This document shows, one piece after another, positions 48,827 through 58,345 of a stretch of 64,000 bases of DNA; the first letter of the stretch is position 1; each line of letters opens with the position of its first letter. Below the pieces are notes generated by a model, which saw nothing but the letters and a program-made list of their open reading frames with translations, was not told the origin of the DNA and ran no database searches. Where the stretch lies: positions 6,622,517 to 6,686,516 of the forward strand of contig NC_090956.1 in NCBI RefSeq assembly GCF_040807025.1, given 5' to 3'. Both the position numbers and the translations under genes were made by a program. This DNA comes from Struthio camelus. Its lineage: Eukaryota > Chordata > Aves > Struthioniformes > Struthionidae.

Positions 48827-51214
48827 TCAGGACTTTTGCTGGGCAGAGACGCCCTTCCAGTAGTCTAAGATGTCGTGAAGATCCTCGTCTTTGGCAAACT
48901 GGACCTTTTTGCGTAGGGCATGGCCGGCTGCCATGTATTCCTCCTCGTCTTTGTGCCGCTTGCGGTTGAGTTTGAAGCGTTCCCAGATGCTGTGCGATGG
49001 TTTGCAGGTGTACTCTGGGCTGGAGGTGTAGCTCAGGTTGTGATACTGAGGCGAGAGCTGGGAATAGGCCAGGTCTCTGGGGCGAGGACGAGTCAGAGGC
49101 TCCAGGATGGAGGGCTTTCGCCCTGCCATGCTGTCATGCTGCTCCCCTTGGTGCGAGCCGGGGTACGAGTGCCGGTGTTCGCTGTACTGCCGGATCTTCT
49201 CTGCCTCTGCCCGCAGGATGGCTGCGGCCGGTGTCACAGTGAGGATGGTGTCAGTGGTGGGGGACGTCTTCTCAATGTATTTGGCTTCTGATTTGTGACC
49301 CGATCCCTCAGAGCGGTAGGACCTGGGGCTCCGTATGGAGCCACTGGAAGAGGTGCTGGAGCGTTTGGGGGCCGCCTCCATGCTATGATGCCGCTGGAGT
49401 GGGTGGTTATAGCTTTCCTTGTAGACGGGGGATAGGAATCCGTGCTTGCTGGGGATCTGCTCTGACAAGAGCACCAACTGAGGCTCTGCGGTGGAGACTG
49501 CCCCTGATTTCACCCCTTGGAAGGAGGTGGACTCAGATTTCAAGGCATCAATGCAGTTGTTGATAATCTGGTTCACCTTGTCCACTTCCTTGGCAATGGT
49601 GGAGATCTCAGCCACAGAGCTCTGGGTGTCCGGTAAGGAGAGCTCACAGTCTCGCCTCTCAGGCTGCTCACCCGTCCTCACCTCCATGTAGTTGCCCTTG
49701 GTGCCCTTGGAGGTCTCACTGCTATCGATCAACTTGTACTGTTCAACCTCTCCAGCAGAAGGCAGGTAGGGGATGCGGGTCACTGTCTCCCCACCCAGCA
49801 TCTGTCCCTGGGACAGCTGGGTGATGCTGGTGCTCTCCATTTCTGGCCCATATTTCAGCTCGATGATGGTCTTCTTCATGCTGCCAGTGGCCTTTTTGTG
49901 CTTCTCCTCCTGCTGGCGCCTCTTCCGGAGACAGTAATACACAACGCCTAACACGATTACCATGCCAAAGAGACAGCCCAGGATTGTCATGATATAATGA
50001 GTGGCGGTGGAAGGGGTAGGCACAGGCTCCTTGCGACTGGGTCTGGTGGGCGTGATAGTGACGCAGGTGTGGTTGTACTTGGAGTATTGGTGGACCGAGA
50101 CCACACAGTAGGTGTAATCTCTTTGTGCTACTAGGTTGCTCACGGTAATGTTCTCCTCCTTCTTCCTGAGCTTGGTGATCATGGAGGAGAAGCCATTTTC
50201 AAACTGGGAGAGGATGTACATCTTGCTGAAGGGGTAAGGGATCTGCACGGTGAGGACCGCTGAATTGTGGTTGAGGTGCTTCACCTGGATGTTGGGGCGC
50301 ACCTCCGTCTCACCAACGGGCGTGAAGAGGGAGAACTGCGGGGTCGTACCATCACCAGAGGAGCACTCCTCCTCGGAGCATGGGCTTTCGGAGGGTGCTG
50401 TGGTCACTTGGTACCTGGGAGGGATAAAACGAGGGATCACAGTGTAGGAGCCACCGGCGCAAAGGGAAGAGAGCATGCTTAGAGCATTGCGATAGCCAGT
50501 CCGGCCTTGGCCTAACAAGTAGTAGCCAGTGTAGTCTGGTGGGGAGTCGCACTGCATCCGGTCATAAGTGCGTGTCATGTTGGTGAAAGCCTCCAGCCAT
50601 TGCAGGAAGCCAAGGAGCTCACAGGAGCAGTAAAAGGGATTACTGTAGAGTTCACACACAGAGAGCTTGTTTAGGCCCCGAAAAGTGTTGCTGTCGAGTC
50701 TCTGGATCCTGTTCATGGACAGGTCAATGTTCACTATGTTGGGGCACTCCCAGAAGGCATTGGGGGTGACAGACTCAATGAGGTTGGCCTGGAGATAGAG
50801 GTACTCCAGCTTCCCCAGGCCTCGGAGGATCCCCTCAGTGAGGTTCCTCAGTCGGTTGTAACCCAGCTGCAGCACCTGGAGGTTGAACTGTCCTGAAAAG
50901 GCACCGTCCTCGATGTAGGAGATCTCGTTCTTTGTCAGGTTGAGGTATGTCAGGTTGCCGAAGCGGCTGAGCGAGGCGTACTGCACGCTCTTGATCTTGT
51001 TGTCATTCAGCCGCAAGTCCACGATGGTGCTGTTGATTTGCTGGGGGATGGACTCGTAAGGGGGCTGGTTTTGGCTGCAGATGGCCAGCCAGACGAAACC
51101 TTTGTCCCCTTCGATAAGCCAGCAGTCTGCCCGCACCCCACCAGTGTGCAGGAGAGAGACGGCTGCAACGCACACGCACAGGGCTGACGTCGCGGCCCAC
51201 CGGCGACCTGCCAT
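48827..51214 (-). CDS. ELFN1: ELFN1, extracellular LRR and fibronectin III protein 1 (single coding exon)
   Basis: The 795-residue product is a type I membrane synaptic adhesion protein. Mammalian ELFN1 sits postsynaptically and recruits group III metabotropic glutamate receptors across the synapse. Visible parts are: signal peptide 1-29; Cys cap C31/C46; LRR motifs at about 64-74, 91-98, 112-122, 136-146, 160-170 and 184-194; LRR C-terminal cap with C196, C198, C222 and C252; an acidic linker near 278-290; fibronectin III about 303-390; membrane helix about 406-428 followed by KRR; and a 366-residue cytoplasmic tail. The tail has the block 533-569 and ends with KVQF (770-773), an RVxF-type protein phosphatase 1 site (ELFN1 is also named PPP1R28). 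N-glycosylation sequons start at N61, N87, N92, N124, N212, N355 and N381. The end DYWKGVSAQQKS marks ELFN1. The start is ATG 51212-51214; an in-frame GTG five codons earlier is not credible. Human ELFN1 is slightly longer (about 828 residues). No break is visible. Confidence 0.96.
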   Translation of the reverse strand: MAGRRWAATSALCVCVAAVSLLHTGGVRADCWLIEGDKGFVWLAICSQNQPPYESIPQQINSTIVDLRLNDNKIKSVQYASLSRFGNLTYLNLTKNEISYIEDGAFSGQFNLQVLQLGYNRLRNLTEGILRGLGKLEYLYLQANLIESVTPNAFWECPNIVNIDLSMNRIQRLDSNTFRGLNKLSVCELYSNPFYCSCELLGFLQWLEAFTNMTRTYDRMQCDSPPDYTGYYLLGQGRTGYRNALSMLSSLCAGGSYTVIPRFIPPRYQVTTAPSESPCSEEECSSGDGTTPQFSLFTPVGETEVRPNIQVKHLNHNSAVLTVQIPYPFSKMYILSQFENGFSSMITKLRKKEENITVSNLVAQRDYTYCVVSVHQYSKYNHTCVTITPTRPSRKEPVPTPSTATHYIMTILGCLFGMVIVLGVVYYCLRKRRQQEEKHKKATGSMKKTIIELKYGPEMESTSITQLSQGQMLGGETVTRIPYLPSAGEVEQYKLIDSSETSKGTKGNYMEVRTGEQPERRDCELSLPDTQSSVAEISTIAKEVDKVNQIINNCIDALKSESTSFQGVKSGAVSTAEPQLVLLSEQIPSKHGFLSPVYKESYNHPLQRHHSMEAAPKRSSTSSSGSIRSPRSYRSEGSGHKSEAKYIEKTSPTTDTILTVTPAAAILRAEAEKIRQYSEHRHSYPGSHQGEQHDSMAGRKPSILEPLTRPRPRDLAYSQLSPQYHNLSYTSSPEYTCKPSHSIWERFKLNRKRHKDEEEYMAAGHALRKKVQFAKDEDLHDILDYWKGVSAQQKS

Positions 51215-51240
51215 CTGGAAGGGCGGCACGGAGAAGGGGT
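51215..51240 (-). other. ELFN1: candidate splice acceptor abutting the ELFN1 start codon
   Basis: Reading the minus strand toward the ATG gives CCCCTTCTCCGTGCCGCCCT followed by TCCAG, a pyrimidine-rich tract with CAG immediately before ATGG. Vertebrate ELFN1 has its coding sequence in the last exon with upstream 5'UTR exons, so an acceptor near here is expected. Another possible acceptor is CTTCCAG about 35 bases further upstream. The choice between them is not decided by sequence. Confidence 0.45.
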
Positions 51241-53686
51241 TCCCTGGTCTACTGGAAGTGGGGCATGGGGTGGGGGCCGGGAGGATGTGGGTTAGTGTTT
51301 CTTCGGCAGCTTTTCTCTCCTCTCTCTTTTCCTCATGGCTTGGAGCTGGTGGGGAAGTCTCCGTGGCAAAAGTGGACCTCGGTGCCCAAGGTGCTCAGCA
51401 GCCACGGGCCAGGTACTCCTACCAAGGTCTGGGTGGCTGAGCGTGGTCCTGCATGATCAGGCCTGTGGCATCTTGTGGGGGAAGTCATGAAGTTAGACGC
51501 TTGTGCAAAGGAGTCCCTCTGGCTTAGAGACAAGCCTTCCACTCACTTTTTACAGTACATCTCCTTGTTTTCTTTTTGCTGCCCATTGCGACACTGGTCT
51601 CCATCTCCATTTGCTTCTGGGCTTCTGGCTGTCTGTGCCTGGTCACTTGGCCCACCTGCACAAAACAAAAGCACAAACTAAGTACGAAGGGGAAACAATT
51701 AACATTTAGTAGTATTGGAGATAGTTTCAGGTGCCAAGCCTTGCCCAACTACTCTCTTAATGTTAGGGGCTTGCTTTCTAAATCTAGCTTCTACCTTTCC
51801 TTAATTTGGGCACAGACACTCATGTTTGGCAGCACTAGGGAAGCTGGTCATTGACTGTGGAGGCCATCCTCCTTTAAGTGCATCGTCCAGTGTCATGTTA
51901 TTGGCAGTGGTGAGGATAATGCACATCCGGGGCACAATTTGTCTGACCTATTTAGGTGTCTACCTTAGGAGGAGAGGATTGGTGCCCCAGAAGTGTCCGT
52001 TCCTCTCCACTGATGGCAAATGAAGTCTAGAAAACTTGCTCTGATGTGGGTTTGATGCTGCAGAGTTTGGCTGAGGGGAATCCTGTCTCATGGGCTGGTG
52101 TGTACGGCAACGGTGCCCACAGAAGTGGATGATGATCGAGGATACCATGGAGATGACTGAGGACTTTCTGACTGCATTGCTGCGTAGCATCTGTGACAAA
52201 GTCCAGCATCAAGTGCCTATGCAGTTTCTGGGAACCTGGCTAGTAGTTTCAGGACACTGGTTAATTACAAAACAGGCAAACTCAGCAGTGTGCAGGAGGA
52301 GAGTCAGGGAGGGCTCCCAACCTTTCAATGGCATAGTGTGAGTATTTGCAGAGGAGAGGACAAGATCTTCCCTCCCTGGCCAGAGACAGCCCAGTTTCAA
52401 AACCAGGAGGAGCTTTCTCTAGACACAAACCTCTGGGGAAAGAAACCTCTGGGGCTGCCAGCAGCCTTACTTGCCATAAATACTTTAATTCCTGTGTCAC
52501 ATTTTCTATTAAACTTTTCCTGTTTTTTTGACTAAACATAAGTATCTGTGGACAGCACTTCTACTTCCTCTAATAATTTCTTAGGGCAATGGAAAGGCAA
52601 AAGTGAGGAGGATGGAACTGCATGATCTTCAGCGTCTTTTGGGTTTTGATTTTCAGCAAGCAGTTGAAAACATCACCTGCAGATACCTCTACTGCTGAAG
52701 AGCTCTCTGGGGCAGTAGGAGGGGTGCAATGAGGCTTTGTGGGAGAGATGGAGCTACTAGTAAATGGGGATGCAACATCATGACCTACCTAGAAAGTCCT
52801 TCATACTGTGGGAATGGAAGCTCTATCTGGTTGTCTTCCTTGTCCCAGGGCAGACCATAAGAAGCTGTGAAGATACCTCCATCCCTCCTTGAAAACACAG
52901 CTGGTAAGAACTGGACATTTCTTGGGTATCCATGAAGGGAATGAGGGCATGACTTATATTTGAATGGCCTTTCACTAGATCTGCATAATCTCGTAAATCT
53001 AGAACTTGGTGCCCAAACCATTTCCCAGCACCTAGGTGATGAAGTAGTAACCATGATGGGTGATGCACACCTGCATGCAAAGCTGATTGTCAAGGGGCAT
53101 TTAATAGCAGACACTACACCCTAGCCCTAGTCCTGGAGAAACCAGGTCCTTCTTTTCCACCCACAAACACCAGGATATGAAGCAGACCGTGTTTCATTGC
53201 AGAGAGCCCCGTTAACCATTCACAGTTTATACCTCTGTAAATAGGCCAGTAATAATGAGCAGTGACACAGTTTATTTGTTCTTTCTGGATCATGAATGAG
53301 TCTATTCCCTGGTGGAACAGTTGGGTTTACATTACATAAATAACAAGCTCTGTTCTCACGTCAGCTCTTTGGCACATGAGATTCTTCTGCCATTCTGTCC
53401 TCCAGCAGCCGCCCCACCGGCTGCAGGGTAAAGGTGAGGTCTGCAGAGTAAATCACACACCAGACACCCCAGTGTCCCCGCCCCAACCCCAAGAGCAGGA
53501 TTTGCAGTCCACCCTTTCTGAGGACTGTACTGTCTGTGGTGGTTGTACAGATGTGTGTGGGTGAGATGTACTGGCTTGAGTTCCTAAGGAGATGATGTGT
53601 CTGTGGGGGCCCTGCCTGGGTACTTGTCGGTCTCTCTGTGCCTCTCTCCAGCTCTGCAGGGCCTATTGAACTTGCTGTCCTGCTTT

Positions 53687-53748
53687 AGCTACATGTAGCA
53701 GAAAGCTCAGAGAAATCAGCTACATGTAGCAGAAAACTCAGAGAAATT
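53687..53748. repeat. tandem duplication, two 31-bp units each with a palindrome
   Basis: The 31-base unit starts with AGCTACATGTAGCAGAAA and is followed at once by a second copy differing at two positions. Each copy contains GCTACATGTAGC, a perfect 12-base palindrome. The similarity implies a recent duplication. Confidence 0.9.
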
Positions 53749-54194
53749 AGGTTTTTATGAGTTTACTAGAAGTGGGGGTCTAGGTGGAGGAGATGATGCT
53801 GAGGGAAAGGCAGTTGAATGTCAGGTCTCATCCTTTCTGAGGTAGAAAACTGGGCTTTGATGTGTTTTTATAGTGCTGTTTCAGCTAAAGCCCTCGTACC
53901 ACCACAGTGGTACTGGCAATGATGTGAGTAACCCTCATTTCTGAGACTGGTACATGTTGCGCTAGCAGGAGGACGTAAGCAAGGATACGATGTCCCTCTA
54001 CTGGGACTCTCTGCAGAGGACCTGGCAGCCCATTTCAGGTGCAGCTGAGTCTTGGAGCCAGTGTGGAAGGGAAGAGGGACTGCACTCCTGGGGCATTGCA
54101 GGGTGGCTGCCCACCCTTCGCTGCTTGCCTGGCTGATGTGGAGGCAGGGGCTGAAGTACTGGGCTGAGAGCTCTCTGCTGACACATGCCTCCCA

Positions 54195-54310
54195 GCACTG
54201 GGCAAGGTAATTAACCTCTGCACTTCACTCTCCTCTCCTGTACTGTGAGATGATGATATGCTTTACAGGGGTATGAGAAACTGAATGAAAGTGCTCTGAG
54301 CTTTTCTTGT
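54195..54310 (+). mobile_element. ancient MIR-type SINE remnant (forward orientation)
   Basis: Landmarks occur in the MIR order: GGGCAAGGTAATTAACCTCT, a pyrimidine stretch, CTGTACTGTGAGATGATGAT, TTTACAGGGGTATGAGAA, then GAATGAAAGTGCTCTGAGC. These correspond to the 'gggcaagtcacttaacctct' through 'aaagtgctttgag' stretch of amniote MIR. Old and diverged. Confidence 0.6.
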
Positions 54311-55079
54311 TGGGGCTGAAAATCTCAGAGGAAGTGTTGTGCTACAGGTGGAGACTTTCACCCCATCCCATCATGAGCTGGGCTCTAGATTTTCCTGTTC
54401 TTCCCTGCCACAGGGACCAGCCAAGTCTATAGCTCCTCAGATTGCCTCCCGTGGTTATGCACATTGCACCAAAGGCATGAGAGAAGGGCAGATCAACAGT
54501 CCCCGGCTTGCAAAACCATCACTGATTGGTTGCCCCAGTTGTCCCCTCAGCATGGCATAGAGGATACTTTCCTTGTCTGCTGCCCCCATAGACCTCTCCC
54601 TTCGTAAAAGCATCTCCTTGCTCTCCCTCCACGGGCTTGTGCATTACGGGGACCTCCTGCAGGCAGAGGAAGCCCTGCCAAACTGAGACAGCACAGGGAA
54701 CAAGGAGCAGCTCATCTTGGCATCTTCTCTTTAGTAGGCACTTATTCTGCCTCCCCTAACTCCCATTTTGACCCAGGCCAAAACATCAGCTCAGTCTCTG
54801 GGCAAGCTTGTGTTTGGGATTGCCCTGCAGAAGCAGATCAACCTTCCTACTGGAAGAGGGGATGTTTCATGTCAGTCACTACCAGGGAGGCAGTGGGCTG
54901 CAGCCCATGCTGTAGGGCTTTAGCTAATGGAGCAGGACCATCCCGTAAGCCAAGAGCAGAGTCAGACCCTCCACGGACCTTGCAAGGTTAATTCCTAGTA
55001 ACCTTCTCATCACCCACATGCTACTCTGGTCTAATTGGAGGTGTCTGGGGTGAGGAAGAGTGACTGTAAATGACTCAAA

Positions 55080-55330
55080 GATGTTCAATAAGGTTCCTGC
55101 TGTGTGTTTTCTCTGCTTTCCTGTACGCTGCCTATCAGATGAGTCGTTTCCAACAACAGAAAGGAGAAAAGGCATTTTATCAGCAGCCCGAGTTTAATTT
55201 CAGCTCATTAAAGCAAGCAATTTGCTGGTTTATTTGCTTTGCAAAGTGTGAATAAAATCACAGCATTAAGGAGATGCAAGAGAGGAAAGAGGGGCTAATC
55301 TCCCTTTTTATTAGATTACCAGGACAGGAC
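55080..55330. promoter_or_regulatory. AT-rich non-coding block, candidate conserved element
   Basis: A non-repetitive block with GAGTTTAATTTCAGCTCATT, AAGCAAGCAATTTGCTGG and TTTTTATTAGATTACC inside GC-richer flanks. Candidate enhancer in the presumed ELFN1 intron; no alignment available. Confidence 0.25.
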
Positions 55331-57119
55331 TGGGGAGTGGAGAAGTGGGTCTTGTTGCTTTGCATGGAAGAGATAATTGTTCATCTTGTTGGCTTCTGAG
55401 AGCCTCCTCCTCAGCATCACGTCAACTCAAGCGCATGTGGGTGTGCGCATGCGTGTGTGCTACATTAACCAGGACTGAGCAGCCTGCAAGGCAGGATGGG
55501 AGCAGGGGCACTTGCAGAGGTTCCCAGCTACTATCCCTTTAGTAGCAGAAAATAGAGATCCAGAAGTTTCTCCTTCTTTTTTCTATTTTTTAACCTCTCT
55601 TCTAATCTCCTTTTTATGTTTGTTTCTACAGTGAAATCCTGGGCTTAATTCTTGCAGGTTAGAAACACAGCAACTGCCTGGCCAAGGAGCCTTCTGCTGT
55701 CCCTAATTTTCTGTATTTGGGATGCCCCTCTGGCAGACGGTGGAAGCAGCCCTCCTGCCTCTTCCCTGCAATGCTCAGAGCAGAGATTCTTTTTCTACCT
55801 GGTCTTTTCTCCTAGATTGGTGAATTGAATAGATGTGGAGAAAGTCCTGTAAGAGAAACTAGGGTTTTAACCAGCTTGCCTAAATAATTCCTCCTTGCCC
55901 AGCTGCTGTGGTAGCATTCTTCCAGTATCCCAATTACGCACTACTTTTCCCAGTTCTCCAGCCTCCCACAGACCCTCCTAGGAAATCCTGGGAACAAGTC
56001 ACCTACAACTCTAATGTGAAAAACAACCAGGAAAATGGAGACTTTGGGTTCTTCTTCACTGATTTAGAAAGAAGCGAAAGAGAGGCGTGAGGCCAGTGTG
56101 CAACAACGACAGCAGTGAATTGACACGATGGATTTAATCTAAATCAGAGGCATCTTGAACTCTGACCCCATGTTGTCAATGACAACAGGCTACATCTGCA
56201 GGGAGGCAATGGTACCCATTCGGCAGTGACCTCGAACTTGCAGGAAGTATCAGTCCTTGAAAGGATTGCCTAAGCACTGTGGATATTTCCTTTTCCTTTT
56301 GCCTCACCAGGCAGTGTAGTGGTACTTGCCACCTGAAATGGCATGTTTACACAAATTACCGAGGCCTGTAAATGGGCAATAAGGACTCCCTCTGCCTACA
56401 CTGGTCTCCTCTGATCACCACTATCCCTGCAAGAGCGTGGATCCAAGCTGATCCCCAGTCCTGACTCACGATGCCTTCCCTTCCTACTTGTCCCTGTTTC
56501 CCCAGCCCTGGTCCTTGTCAAGGACTCACAGGAAAAGAGGGACTGCTGTGATTTTGAGATGTGCACGCAGCTGCAGCCTGGTCTGGTTGGATAGCATCAA
56601 ATGCATCTTGGCTGAAAACCCAGAGCGATGGAGGTGGAAAGGAAAAGGCAAAGTCAAGGCTCCGAAAACCAGTGCAAGCTGGTTGTTAAGTTTTTTCTTC
56701 CACCTCCCAACTAATGGCATCTCAGTAAATTAAACCAGAGCAGCAGCTGCAAGGAAGCAAACAAAGCAGCTGTGGGGGCTGGGAAGGTAGAGGGAAAGCA
56801 AGCCGGGCAGCACATATAATAATACGCTGTCCCAGCACTCAATTCCTAATTTTATTATTCTACTGAATGAGTTATTTCAAACTGTGGGTTAGAGTTACTG
56901 AGTGAAGGCCAGTAGCCAGATTAGCGTGCATGTGTGTGTGCCTGCACGCATATGCACACATACACACAACAGGCCTCCTCACCTTGGCGTGCCTGTATCT
57001 CCATACTTCCTTCTCCCTAGCTGCTTCATCTCCATCTGGCCATGTTTCCGCTTCTCTTAGATCCTCTTTCATAGTCGCCCAGGTCATTTTGTCAATAAAA
57101 GAAGGAGTCTCAGTACACA

Positions 57120-57560
57120 GAGAGACACATTGAAACGGGAGCGATATATTACAAATGATAAATGTTTAATCACACAAAGAGGTGGGGAGGGAAAATTTGG
57201 CTAAGAGGCACCAAATGTTAAAATGAACCTTGGCTCTTCATTATGTGTAAAATAATCCGAGAAGACAGCTCTAAGATGGCAGAGAAAACATTCATTAGTG
57301 ATGAAGTTTCCCTTAAATGGCTTAACGTCCATTACATATATGTCAGGTGCGGAAAGAATGCTTCCAGGCAGGTTTTCCTGCTCATTCATATTCCTGGCAT
57401 TCATTACACGCCTCCTGCTGGGTGATATCGGTTAGCATCACTACCATGCTGAATAATAAAAATGCCCAGGCCTATAAAATTCAAGTTCATTTTCCATCCA
57501 GAGGCCCCAGTACTAATATTCCTTCCACAGATAGGGCTTAGAGAGCATTTTGTGCATCCC
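57120..57560. promoter_or_regulatory. long AT-rich non-repetitive block, candidate conserved element
   Basis: Over about 440 bases the sequence is non-repetitive and moderately AT-rich, with repeated CATTCATTA and CATTAC strings (for example near 57289-57297 and 57331-57336) and an ATAATAAAAATGC core. It shows none of the signatures of bird transposons. Its size and texture are those of vertebrate conserved non-coding elements. Confidence 0.3.
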
Positions 57561-57984
57561 AACCTTATTCCCAAATGCTTCATAGTGTTAGATAATATAG
57601 CTCTCCAGTCAATTCCACTCTCTCTCCTGCTATTATTTATTATTTAAGAAAAACAGGCAAGGGAGAAGAGATATATTTTCCGCTGAGGTTTGAAGAGAAA
57701 TGAAGAGGGAATGAAGCAGGCAGGTGAAGAGGGGCTGAGAGGTGAGGGCCCAGCATCACATGCAGGGTAGCTTTTATGGAGATCTGAGAGGACATAGACT
57801 AGACAAGGTGGCAAGTAGCCAAGTCAGAGGATAGGGAAGAGGTCACTTTTCTCGGACAGCTTTGGAGAAATCAACATAAATCACACACTTGGTCTCTATA
57901 CAGGGGGGTGATTGACAGAGGTAGTAACACTCATTGGCACTATGTGGCCCAAGACCAACGTTTCTCTCCCCAGGTTGTTCATGT

Positions 57985-58345
57985 CAAGCGCAATACAAGT
58001 CAAAAAAAGCCCAGGACACCAACGGCCCTTTGGTGTCCACAGACTCTCTTTAAGTGCTGGAGCATTTTGCAATCTCCTTGCAGGAGGCGTAAGACCTCAC
58101 TTTGCAGATCAGTGGCCAAGCCAATGCCAATTTGAGGAGCCTGGCCTGCAATTTGTTGTCCAGGTCCTGAGGAGACTAACAGGCCTTAACGGCCCTGACC
58201 AGCCTCAGCTGGGGCCTCCACCCACTGCCTCTGCCCATTAGCCCAGGAGTTCCATTTAAGCTCAGGCATGGGCACTTGCTCTTTTCCTGAACTATGCTGT
58301 AGGTGTGCCTGCCTCCAGTCCTGTCTCTTCAATAAATCTCAGATG
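57985..58345 (+). mobile_element. LTR-like interspersed repeat, family not identified
   Basis: The end of this segment has the order expected in a retroviral-type LTR: a GC-rich upstream part, CCAGGAGTTCCATTTAAGC as a TATA-like box, about 85 bases of C/T-rich sequence, then AATAAA at 58331-58336. It reminded me of avian ERVL-type LTRs, but I cannot name a family or see clean TG...CA ends. It carries no coding part. It may continue to about 58650. An alternative is single-copy DNA with a chance AATAAA. Confidence 0.3.

Noticed and set aside
48920..49298. Plus-strand frames inside the ELFN1 coding exon
   Set aside because: Shadows of the ELFN1 coding sequence on the opposite strand.
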